DNA of 5,723 nucleotides from Polaromonas sp. (GTDB lineage: Bacteria > Pseudomonadota > Gammaproteobacteria > Burkholderiales > Burkholderiaceae_C). Positions 1 to 5,723 of the stretch are shown piece after piece. The first letter of the stretch is position 1; every line of letters begins with the position of its first letter. The position numbers and the translations under genes are program-made. The stretch is from contig JABMMH010000169.1 of assembly GCA_013205645.1 (NCBI GenBank), positions 1 through 5,723 on the forward strand. Direction: 5' to 3'. A model generated the notes under the pieces. It had not been told where the DNA came from. It saw only the letters and a list, made by a program, of their open reading frames with translations, and did not search any database.

Positions 1-291
1 CATCACCTGACCGACTTCGGCGCGCAAGCTTCGCCACCCTGCTGCCGTCATTGCATGCTCATCATGCGGTCCAAATGATCTGCCCAGCACCGTGAGGGAG
101 CCGCTGGTGGCTGGCAGAAAACCACCGAGCACCCGCAGCAGTGTGCTCTTGCCGGCACCGTTCGGCCCCACCAAGGCGACACGTTCTCCCTGACGAACAA
201 GGAGTTGGGGAATGCGCAGCAAGCAGCGTTGGTCGGCCCACACCGCCAGATCGTTGATGCGAATGGCTGCGTCAGCCAATGGATGTTTCAT
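1..291 (-). CDS. PhnC-like ABC transporter ATP-binding protein (N-terminal part, cut by window edge)
   Basis: This is the cytoplasmic ATPase of a phosphonate/oxyanion-type importer, which would hydrolyse ATP to power the PhnE-like permease encoded just upstream. Only the first 97 residues are in the window. They show a canonical Walker A (P-loop) GPNGAGKST at residues 42-50, followed by LLRVLGGFLPATSG, the usual beta-hairpin region of ABC ATPases. The reading frame leaves the window at VGQVM, where the Q-loop glutamine would come next, so the signature, Walker B and H-loop lie outside. The ATG at 291-289 overlaps the TGA of the permease gene (ATGA), which indicates translational coupling and assignment to the same transporter. 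No strong Shine-Dalgarno is visible before it. The ABC ATPase call is certain. The PhnC subfamily rests on the neighbours and on the GGFLPATSGSLTVLGR stretch. Confidence 0.9.
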   Translation of the reverse strand, partial: MKHPLADAAIRINDLAVWADQRCLLRIPQLLVRQGERVALVGPNGAGKSTLLRVLGGFLPATSGSLTVLGRSFGPHDEHAMTAAGWRSLRAEVGQVM

Positions 292-1178
292 ACCAAGGCC
301 TGCCGGATGCGGCCGGACAAGGCGTTGAACAAGGTCACCAGCGTAATCACGACCAGCAAGATGGTGGCCAGCCGGCTCCATTGAAAAAGACTCACCGCCT
401 CAGAAATCAACAAGCCCAGCCCTCCCGCGCCAATGAGCCCCAAGATGGTGGAGTCCCGGATGTTGAATTCCCAGATGTACAAGTGGTTGCTGACGAACTG
501 CGGCAGGACTGAAGGCCACACGGCACTGAAAAACACCTGCGATCTTGATGCCCCGGTCGCCCGGACGGCATCCACCGCCCCCATGTCCAAGGTCTCAATG
601 CTCTCGGCGTAGAGCTTGCCGTAAGTGCCCATGGAATGCAGGGCAATGGCCAGAATGCCAGCCATCGGGCCCAGCCCCACGATACCGACTAACACCAGAC
701 CAAAAACCAGCGTGTGGATGGCGCGCGACACGTTCAGAATCGATGTGGCGGCCAGCGCCAGTGGACGCGGTGCGTGCAGGTTACGCGCCGCCAGCAAACC
801 CAGGGGCAATGCGGCAACAGCGGCCAACAAAGACCCCAGCGTCGCGATCTGGAAGGTTGTCCAAGCCGCACGGGCCAAGGCCCACAAAAATTGGGCTTCG
901 ACCTGTTGTCGGTCTTCCACACGCAGCAAGGTGCCATCATCGCTGCGGTATTCCAATCGTTCCGCGCCAAACCAGACGTCAAGAAAACTCGGCCGAGAAA
1001 ATTCTGAAACCGTCTTGACAAGGTTGTCCCAGGGGTTGCGTCCCCCATAAAAATCACCCGCCATCACCAGCGCTGCCAAACAGAAACCCAGCAAAGCCAC
1101 ATAGAAAAGCACCAGCGTGGCAAATCCGAGTCTGCTCCGAAGCAGGCTCTTGTTGAAGGGCGTGACGACAGTTCTCAT
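288..1178 (-). CDS. PhnE-like phosphonate/oxyanion ABC transporter permease
   Basis: This is an inner-membrane permease of the PhnE family (binding-protein-dependent transport, MetI-like fold), 296 residues, near the usual family length. It has one hydrophobic segment at about 18-39, then a periplasmic stretch of about 60 residues rich in charged residues, and a membrane core from about 106 to 287. The core opens with TFQIATLGSLLAAVAALPLG, a PhnE-like block. The cytoplasmic coupling (EAA-type) loop lies at about 192-225, with the conserved glycine in ATGASRSQV and VLPQF following. The family-typical block EFNIRDSTILGLIGAGGLG is at about 237-255. The ATG at 1178 lies 7 bases after the binding-protein stop, and the TGA overlaps the ATPase start. 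It therefore sits between its two expected partners in a D-E-C order. No clear Shine-Dalgarno precedes it, so translation is probably coupled. The substrate cannot be read from the permease. Confidence 0.93.
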   Translation of the reverse strand: MRTVVTPFNKSLLRSRLGFATLVLFYVALLGFCLAALVMAGDFYGGRNPWDNLVKTVSEFSRPSFLDVWFGAERLEYRSDDGTLLRVEDRQQVEAQFLWALARAAWTTFQIATLGSLLAAVAALPLGLLAARNLHAPRPLALAATSILNVSRAIHTLVFGLVLVGIVGLGPMAGILAIALHSMGTYGKLYAESIETLDMGAVDAVRATGASRSQVFFSAVWPSVLPQFVSNHLYIWEFNIRDSTILGLIGAGGLGLLISEAVSLFQWSRLATILLVVITLVTLFNALSGRIRQALV

Positions 1179-1185
1179 GCAAGCG

Positions 1186-2103
1186 TCACTGAGGCCTAGG
1201 GCTTAACTTTCCTGTCGACAAGCCCGCATCTCGAATGGGTTTGTAAAAGCCATTGTCGGTAGTCACAAAGCCGGTGTAATGCGTGGGCAGCAGTTGCGGC
1301 TGAGTCTTGAGCAATGGCCCCACTTCGGCCAACGCGTCTTGCAGTCTCTTCACGAAACTCTTTTGCTTGAAAAGTGCCGCACTGACCGCGACGGCATCAT
1401 TCGGCAGCGGAGCCGATTGCCAAATGATCTTGCTGCGCTCGGCCTTGATCAGACCTTGCTCGATCATGGCGCTGCGGTTGCGGTTGTAGTCGGCCCCTGC
1501 ATCAATCTGGCCCGCCGCCACTTGCATCTCGATGGCTTGGTGTTTGGTGTACAGCACGCGGGCGAAATGCTTTTCCGGATCGATGCCTTGCTGCATGAAA
1601 AAATGCAGTGGAATGAGGTACCCCGACGTCGAGCCTTTGTCGCCAAAAGCAAAAGTTCGACCTTTGCCCTTGAGGCCTAGGAGCTCTTCTGCACTGTTCA
1701 AGCCAGACTCAGGATGCGTCACGATCATCGCGAAATACTCTGGCTTGCCTTGGTAAAGAATGGTCGAGACGGCTTGGGCCTGAGAAAAGTGGTTGGCCAG
1801 TACGTAGCCCCAAGGCCCCATCAAGGCGATGTCGGTCTCACCATTGGCCAGACTTTTCGCCAAGCCTTCCCAGCTGTCAACGGTGCGCAGCTCCACCGGA
1901 CGACCCAGCCGTTGCGCCAAGTGCTGGGCCAGTGGCCGATAGGTCGCGTCATTTTTCTCACGGTCGGGTTGAAACATGCCGACGCCAAATTTCAGGGGCG
2001 TGCCCTGAGCGAAGGCTGAACGGCCTAGCCAAGGAGTGGCCAATATGGAGGCGCTTGCAGCCGCCAATAAATGGCGACGAATGGGACTCATGGGGGTTTT
2101 CAT
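1186..2103 (-). CDS. PhnD-family periplasmic substrate-binding protein of an oxyanion/phosphonate ABC importer
   Basis: This 305-residue protein is the periplasmic binding component for the permease and ATPase downstream. The N-terminus carries twin arginines (R9, R10), a hydrophobic stretch at about 11-24 and a likely cleavage at AFA-Q (after residue 32), so export is by Sec or possibly Tat. Family landmarks are a first strand LKFGVGMFQPD, DIALMGPWGYVLAN at 91-104, and GDKGSTSGYLIP at 154-165. The last matches the PhnD-type D-x-x-STSG loop, which in this superfamily lines the oxyanion pocket. GADYNRNRS at 203-211 supplies another typical binding-cleft segment. The protein has no cysteine, unlike the related arsenite sensor AioX, so a tetrahedral oxyanion (arsenate, phosphonate, phosphite, selenate) is more likely than As(III). 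I recall a PhnD clade labelled 'putative selenate' in family collections and could not test membership. ATG 2103 is the longest start; Met5 (2091) is an alternative. No strong ribosome site is seen for either. Confidence 0.9.
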   Translation of the reverse strand: MKTPMSPIRRHLLAAASASILATPWLGRSAFAQGTPLKFGVGMFQPDREKNDATYRPLAQHLAQRLGRPVELRTVDSWEGLAKSLANGETDIALMGPWGYVLANHFSQAQAVSTILYQGKPEYFAMIVTHPESGLNSAEELLGLKGKGRTFAFGDKGSTSGYLIPLHFFMQQGIDPEKHFARVLYTKHQAIEMQVAAGQIDAGADYNRNRSAMIEQGLIKAERSKIIWQSAPLPNDAVAVSAALFKQKSFVKRLQDALAEVGPLLKTQPQLLPTHYTGFVTTDNGFYKPIRDAGLSTGKLSPRPQ

Positions 2104-2146
2104 TTTGATCTTTTAGGGGGTTGAAATGCTTGTTTCATCAAATCCA

Positions 2147-4315
2147 TCACTCGCGTTCCCAAGCGTGGTAACGCCCCAGCCACGCCAATATCTTTTGTGG
2201 TGCGTGCGCCCGCTTCCACTCGCCGGCTGCATATTTGTTAGCCTCGGACAACGTTGGGTACGTGTGAATAGTGCCGAGAATTTTGTTGAGTCCGAGGCCA
2301 TGCTTCATGGCCAAGACATATTCGGCCAACAAGTCGCCTGCGTGCGCGCCCACAAGGGTCACGCCCAAGATCTTGTCCTTCCCTGGGACGGTGAGCAGTT
2401 TGACAAAGCCATGCGCCGTTCCGTCGGCAATGGCACGGTCCAGATCACCGACGTCGTAGCGGGTGACCTCGTAGGGAATACCTTGTTTGTTGGCCTCGGT
2501 CTCGGACAAGCCGACACGGGCCACTTCCGGGTCTGTGAACGTGGCCCAAGGGATCACCGAATAGTCAGCCTTGAACGTCTTGAACCGACCGAACAGCGCG
2601 TTGACGGCGGCATACCAAGCTTCGTGTGCCGCCGTGTGGGTGAACTGGAAAGGGCTGGCCACATCGCCGACGGAGTAGATGTTTGAATAAAGCGTCTGCA
2701 AGTAGGCGTTGACTTCAATGGTCTTTCTCGCCGTCAGCGGAATGCCGAGCTCTTCCAGACCGAAGCCAGTGACGCGCGGACTGCGCCCGACAGCGCACAG
2801 CAGTTGATCGAAGGGCAGGGATATTTCGCGCTCACCTTGCTTGACGATCAAATGCTTCTCGCCATCGAACAACTCGACCCTGACCGCTTGATGGCCCGTC
2901 AAGACGTTCACGCCGTCCTCGCGCAGCGAGGCCGCCACAAGTTCGCTGACCTCGGGATCTTCGCGCGCCATGATTCGCGTCGCCATTTCCACCTGCGTGA
3001 CCTGGCTGCCCAGTCGGGCGAAGCTTTGCGCTAATTCACTGCCAATCGGCCCACCCCCCAGCACAAGCAAACGTCGTGGTAACTCGGTCAGTCCCCAGAC
3101 CGTGTCGCTGGTCAGAAAGCCGACTTCCTTCAGTCCCGGAATAGGCGGCACAAAAGGGCTGGCACCCGTGGCAATGACGATGCTGCGCGTCGTCAACGTT
3201 TGTTGCGTGCCATCGGCGAGCGTGACCTCGACGCACCAAGGCGATGTGATGCGTGCATGACCCTGCAACACCTCTACGCCCAAGTCGGTATAGCGCTGCA
3301 CCGAGTCATGCGGCTCAATGTCGCGAATCACCTGTTGGATACGTCGCATGATGGCTTGAAAGTCGATATCACCTCGCACGTTGGTGAGGCCCAGCGTGTG
3401 CGCCTGTTTCAGCTGTTTGGCCATTTTTGCAGAGCGGATCAGCGCTTTGCTCGGCACGCAACCAAAGTTCAAGCAATCGCCGCCCATCTTGTGGCCCTCA
3501 ATGAGCGTGACTTTGGCCTTGACGACGGCCGCGATGTAGGCCGACACCAATCCGCCGGCGCCAGCACCAATCACCACCAGATTGCGGTCGAAGTGAGTCG
3601 GTTTGCGCCACTTGGCGTAGATTTTTTTTCGCTGCAACCAACCCACCAAGGACTTGGCAACCAGAGGGAACAGGCCAAGAAGCACAAAACTGGCCAGCAA
3701 ACCTGTCGAGAGAATATCGCCCGGCGACTCAATAGCGGCCAGTTGGGTGCCGGCATTCACATAGACAACCGTGCCCGCCAACATGCCCACTTGGCTGACA
3801 AGATAGAAACGCCCTGCGCGTATCGGTGTCAATCCCATCAGCAAGTTGATGAGCCAAAACGGGAACACCGGCACTAAGCGCAAGGTCAGCAGATAAAAAA
3901 TACCGTCCTTCTTCATGCCCTCATTGATCGGCGTCAGCGCTTTTTTGAAGCGCGTCTGGACCCAGTCACGCAGCAGATAGCGCGCCACCAGGAACGCCAG
4001 CAAAGCGCCAATGCTGGAGGCAAATGACACGACGAGCAAGCCCATTCCCAGCCCGAACATTGCGCCCGCCGCCAGTGTCAAGATAAAAGCGCCAGGGAAT
4101 GAGAGTGCCGTGGCCACGACGTAAACGCTGAAAAACACCACCAAGGTGAGTAGCGGCTGTCCGGCATAGGCACTGACCAAGCTGTCACGGCTGTTTTTTA
4201 AACTGTCCAGCGTCAGAAGTTGCCCTAAATCAAAGTACTGATGAAGCGCCACCACCAGCACCAGCAGCAAACCGGTGCCCAGCCAAAGCGATTTTTTCGA
4301 GGGCGTCGTCATCAT
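2147..4315 (-). CDS. TVP38/TMEM64 membrane domain fused to FAD-dependent pyridine nucleotide-disulfide oxidoreductase
   Basis: This is a 722-residue fusion. Residues about 1-230 form a TVP38/TMEM64 (DedA/SNARE-associated) membrane domain with hydrophobic helices and the conserved-looking stretch LRLVPVFPFWLINLLMGLT at 145-163. Residues about 240-722 form a complete class I disulfide reductase: FAD Rossmann motif GAGAGG (250-255), redox-active pair in GGDCLNFGCVPSKALIR (C281, C286), NAD(P) Rossmann GGGPIG (420-425), second FAD contact SVGDV (548-552), and a dimerisation domain with the catalytic HTYPTLSE (H684, E691). It should move electrons from NAD(P)H through FAD to a disulfide or a bound substrate at the membrane. 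It has no N-terminal metal-binding domain and no C-terminal cysteine pair, so it is not a standard mercuric reductase. The start at 4315 gives an ATGA overlap with the upstream stop. ATG 4339 (8 residues longer) and 4312 are alternatives. The substrate is unknown. Confidence 0.93.
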   Translation of the reverse strand: MMTTPSKKSLWLGTGLLLVLVVALHQYFDLGQLLTLDSLKNSRDSLVSAYAGQPLLTLVVFFSVYVVATALSFPGAFILTLAAGAMFGLGMGLLVVSFASSIGALLAFLVARYLLRDWVQTRFKKALTPINEGMKKDGIFYLLTLRLVPVFPFWLINLLMGLTPIRAGRFYLVSQVGMLAGTVVYVNAGTQLAAIESPGDILSTGLLASFVLLGLFPLVAKSLVGWLQRKKIYAKWRKPTHFDRNLVVIGAGAGGLVSAYIAAVVKAKVTLIEGHKMGGDCLNFGCVPSKALIRSAKMAKQLKQAHTLGLTNVRGDIDFQAIMRRIQQVIRDIEPHDSVQRYTDLGVEVLQGHARITSPWCVEVTLADGTQQTLTTRSIVIATGASPFVPPIPGLKEVGFLTSDTVWGLTELPRRLLVLGGGPIGSELAQSFARLGSQVTQVEMATRIMAREDPEVSELVAASLREDGVNVLTGHQAVRVELFDGEKHLIVKQGEREISLPFDQLLCAVGRSPRVTGFGLEELGIPLTARKTIEVNAYLQTLYSNIYSVGDVASPFQFTHTAAHEAWYAAVNALFGRFKTFKADYSVIPWATFTDPEVARVGLSETEANKQGIPYEVTRYDVGDLDRAIADGTAHGFVKLLTVPGKDKILGVTLVGAHAGDLLAEYVLAMKHGLGLNKILGTIHTYPTLSEANKYAAGEWKRAHAPQKILAWLGRYHAWERE

Positions 4316-5325
4316 GCCGCTGCTGGCACAGGCATCCATCGGATGACGGCTTCGGCTGAGGGCTCTTCAAGAGCACCTCCGCAACTGCTTCCTTGGCCTG
4401 CCGTACAACCGTAGCAGTGGTCGGCGATTGCGATCGATTCGCCCTCTATGTCGTGTTTCAAAAGGTCTCGCAGGTGCGGCCGCTCAACCTCACCCACACG
4501 GGCTTGCAGTTCCAGCATTTGGTTGAAATCGCAATCGTAGAGGTCTCCCTGCCAGCCCACACTGACCAGACTGCGGCACATCACGGTGTCCAGATTTTCC
4601 GCCCGATAGGCACCACGCAAAAGCCGCATGTAGCTGGAAAAAGTGCCCTTGCTCACAAGGGTACTGCCGAACCGCTGGATGGGCATATTCGTCACGACAA
4701 AGAGATGGTCGAATCGAATGCCAAAGTGCTGCATCAACTCGCGCTTGTAGTCCTCTTCGAGAGCGCCCTGAGGCGGCGGTAGCGAGGCCCCCTGGGGGTT
4801 GAAGACCAGGTTGAGGATCAGGCCGCTGCCTTCCTCGCCGTAGCCGAGAGCGTTCAGCTGGCGAAGACCCGCGATGCTGCGTTCGAAAACGCCATCGCCA
4901 CGCTGACGATCGACGTTGCCAGGCGTGTAGCAGGGCAACGAGGCCGTGACTTCGACCCCTTGCTGCGCCAAGAACTCCGCCAAATCCTCATGGCCAGGCT
5001 CGGAAAGAATGGTCAGATTGCATCGGTCGATGACACGCACGCCCAGCGCACGGGCACCGCGAACGAGGTCGCGAAAATGCACACTCAACTCCGGCGCACC
5101 GCCGGTCAAGTCCAAGGTGCTCAGCTGACGCTCTCGCAAGACGTCAAGCACCAATGCCACCGTCTCTGCGTCCATCATTTCAGTCCGGTTCGGGCCAGCA
5201 TTGACGTGGCAATGAAGGCAACTCTGGTTGCATTTGTAGCCCAGATTGACCTGCATGGTTTCCAATCGCCGGCGACGGATGAGCGGAAAATTCGTTTGCT
5301 GTAGCAGTGGCAGGGTCGGGTGCAT
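4312..5325 (-). CDS. arsS: ArsS-type radical SAM/Cys-rich protein (arsenosugar biosynthesis)
   Basis: This is a radical SAM enzyme of the ArsS family (C-terminal DUF3641). Characterised members join a 5'-deoxyadenosyl group from SAM to dimethylarsenite-type substrate, the arsenosugar precursor step; that activity is inferred here from family. From the chosen start (337 residues), the iron-sulfur motif CNQSCLHC supplies C32, C36 and C39, followed by the SAM-binding TGGAPE (74-79). ASLPCYTPGNVDRQRG (C132) and IDRCNLT (C102) follow. The C-terminal half is cysteine-rich: C250, C265 (DCDFNQ) and HCYGCTAGQGSSCGG with C304, C307 and C315, the diagnostic family tail that may hold a second cluster or bind the metalloid. 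No in-frame stop is needed, so this is an all-cysteine version; some relatives are selenoproteins. The ATG at 5325 is preferred because AAGGA sits 8 bases before it. ATG 5334 and TTG 5349 are in-frame alternatives. The gene heads the tightly spaced operon. Confidence 0.88.
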   Translation of the reverse strand: MHPTLPLLQQTNFPLIRRRRLETMQVNLGYKCNQSCLHCHVNAGPNRTEMMDAETVALVLDVLRERQLSTLDLTGGAPELSVHFRDLVRGARALGVRVIDRCNLTILSEPGHEDLAEFLAQQGVEVTASLPCYTPGNVDRQRGDGVFERSIAGLRQLNALGYGEEGSGLILNLVFNPQGASLPPPQGALEEDYKRELMQHFGIRFDHLFVVTNMPIQRFGSTLVSKGTFSSYMRLLRGAYRAENLDTVMCRSLVSVGWQGDLYDCDFNQMLELQARVGEVERPHLRDLLKHDIEGESIAIADHCYGCTAGQGSSCGGALEEPSAEAVIRWMPVPAAA

Positions 5326-5420
5326 GGGTTTCATCCTTGGTTGAGGCAATCGATGCTCTTGCCTTGTCTTTACCTATACGCTGGGTTAAACGGTTTGGTT
5401 ACAAGGTCGGCCGAAACTTT
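5326..5420 (-). promoter_or_regulatory. Leader between the DUF3047 gene and arsS; possible operator/promoter
   Basis: This 95-base gap is the largest in the window and the only plausible place for a promoter of the arsS operon. On the minus strand it contains TTTAACC, eight bases, then GGTAAA (plus-strand 5369-5390), an imperfect inverted repeat of operator-like size. A TATAGG within it could serve as a -10, but the nearest TTGTAA is about 20 bases upstream, too far for a good sigma-70 promoter. I see no convincing rho-independent terminator after the DUF3047 stop, so read-through from that gene is possible. The regulatory role is conjecture. Confidence 0.25.
5334..5338 (-). promoter_or_regulatory. 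Ribosome binding site deciding the arsS start
   Basis: On the minus strand AAGGA is followed by 8 bases and then the ATG at 5325-5323, an ideal Shine-Dalgarno distance. The other in-frame ATG (5334-5332) begins inside this element and so could not use it, and the TTG at 5349 lies upstream of it. This is the clearest ribosome binding site in the window; the genes downstream have weak or no recognisable ones. Confidence 0.6.
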
Positions 5421-5723
5421 TCAGTGCGTTTGTTGACTGTTGCAGCGGGCGTCTCGCGCAACAAAGTGAATGTCTGCGAACGCGGCGCGGGCTGACTCGC
5501 CAGTGTTATCCGTATCCGCGGTGATGGCCAATTGGACCGGAAGGGCTCCCGCAGAAAATAGCCGTGCCACATCCTCCCCGACGTTTCTTCGCTCCCAGAC
5601 CCAGCGGCCTGCGTCATCAGCACCGCTGCGCAGAACAACCATCATCACTCTGTCCGTGTACGCATTGGCCAGCTCTGTACCCACTGGCTGACGGTTGTCC
5701 CAGACATAGTTGAGCGCCGCATC
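5421..5723 (-). CDS. DUF3047 domain protein (C-terminal part, cut by window edge)
   Basis: The reading frame is open from the right edge to a TGA at 5423-5421 and gives the last 100 residues of a protein that starts outside the window. The visible sequence matches my memory of the DUF3047 pattern: LNYVWDNRQPVGTELANAYT near the left end of the fragment, a W-x-x-RN element (WERRN, about 43-47), and AITADTDNTGESARAAFADI at about 66-85, where the DTDNTGE block is the family hallmark. The family has no established function that I know of, and members are generally predicted to be exported. It is on the same strand as arsS, 95 bases upstream, so it could be the preceding member of the operon or an unrelated neighbour. 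An internal GTG at 5684 is not a likely start because the conserved domain continues upstream of it. Confidence 0.75.
   Translation of the reverse strand, partial: DAALNYVWDNRQPVGTELANAYTDRVMMVVLRSGADDAGRWVWERRNVGEDVARLFSAGALPVQLAITADTDNTGESARAAFADIHFVARDARCNSQQTH

Noticed and set aside
545..1050. Overlapping plus-strand frames opposite the permease
   Set aside because: They are antisense to a well-supported PhnE-like gene and rich in Pro, Arg and Ser, with no domain or ribosome binding site.
1190..1681. Eleven-base direct repeat TGAGGCCTAGG at 1190-1200 and 1671-1681
   Set aside because: There are two copies only. One lies wholly inside the binding-protein gene and the other at its end, with no associated structure, so chance is the simplest explanation.
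1186..2103. AioX-type arsenite sensor
   Set aside because: It belongs to the same superfamily but has no cysteine to bind As(III), and it sits with permease and ATPase genes rather than a two-component system.
2126..2686. Plus-strand frame of 186 codons beginning in the gap before the binding-protein gene
   Set aside because: Most of it is antisense to the reductase C-terminal domain, and no motif is recognisable. A divergent gene here would have to overlap the conserved dimerisation domain fully.
3200..3877. Long plus-strand open frame (225 codons) opposite the oxidoreductase
   Set aside because: It is entirely antisense to a gene with intact conserved motifs. Its translation has no recognisable domain and shows the His/Arg/Gln-rich composition typical of shadow frames in GC-rich DNA.
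2147..4315. Mercuric reductase (merA)
   Set aside because: The disulfide motif is similar, but there is no N-terminal heavy-metal-associated domain and no C-terminal cysteine pair, and the N-terminus is a TVP38 membrane domain.
5399..5638. Alternative minus-strand frame overlapping the DUF3047 fragment
   Set aside because: It is out of frame with the conserved DTDNTGE-containing reading, and its translation shows no family resemblance.

Overview
The window is a compact, single-direction segment (everything reads on the minus strand) with no gene-free stretch longer than about 95 bases. By eye it is fairly GC-rich. The coding style and neighbourhood fit a betaproteobacterium of the Burkholderiales (Comamonadaceae-like); this is an inference from general appearance, not a database match.

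In transcription order, from high to low coordinates: (1) the C-terminal 100 residues of a DUF3047-type protein, cut by the right edge; (2) a 95-base gap with a weak inverted repeat and a good ribosome binding site; (3) an ArsS-type radical SAM/Cys-rich protein, the family that attaches a 5'-deoxyadenosyl group to dimethylated arsenic in arsenosugar biosynthesis; (4) a two-part membrane flavoprotein, with an N-terminal TVP38/TMEM64 (DedA-like) membrane domain fused to a class I FAD/NAD(P) disulfide oxidoreductase, whose start overlaps the end of arsS; (5) a PhnD-family periplasmic binding protein; (6) a PhnE-family permease; (7) the first 97 residues of a PhnC-family ATPase, cut by the left edge just before its Q-loop.

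Genes 3 to 7 are spaced as one operon (ATGA overlap, 43-base gap, 7-base gap, ATGA overlap). This suggests a pathway that imports a tetrahedral oxyanion or its organic ester, uses a membrane-anchored thiol/flavin redox enzyme, and chemically modifies a metalloid with radical SAM chemistry. Arsenic is the first candidate because of ArsS. Selenium and phosphonate/phosphite remain open for the transporter. The binding protein contains no cysteine, which argues for an oxyanion ligand rather than thiol-bound As(III).

The most interesting point is the physical coupling of ArsS, the TVP38-disulfide reductase fusion and a Phn-type importer. The individual families are known; their joint function is a hypothesis.
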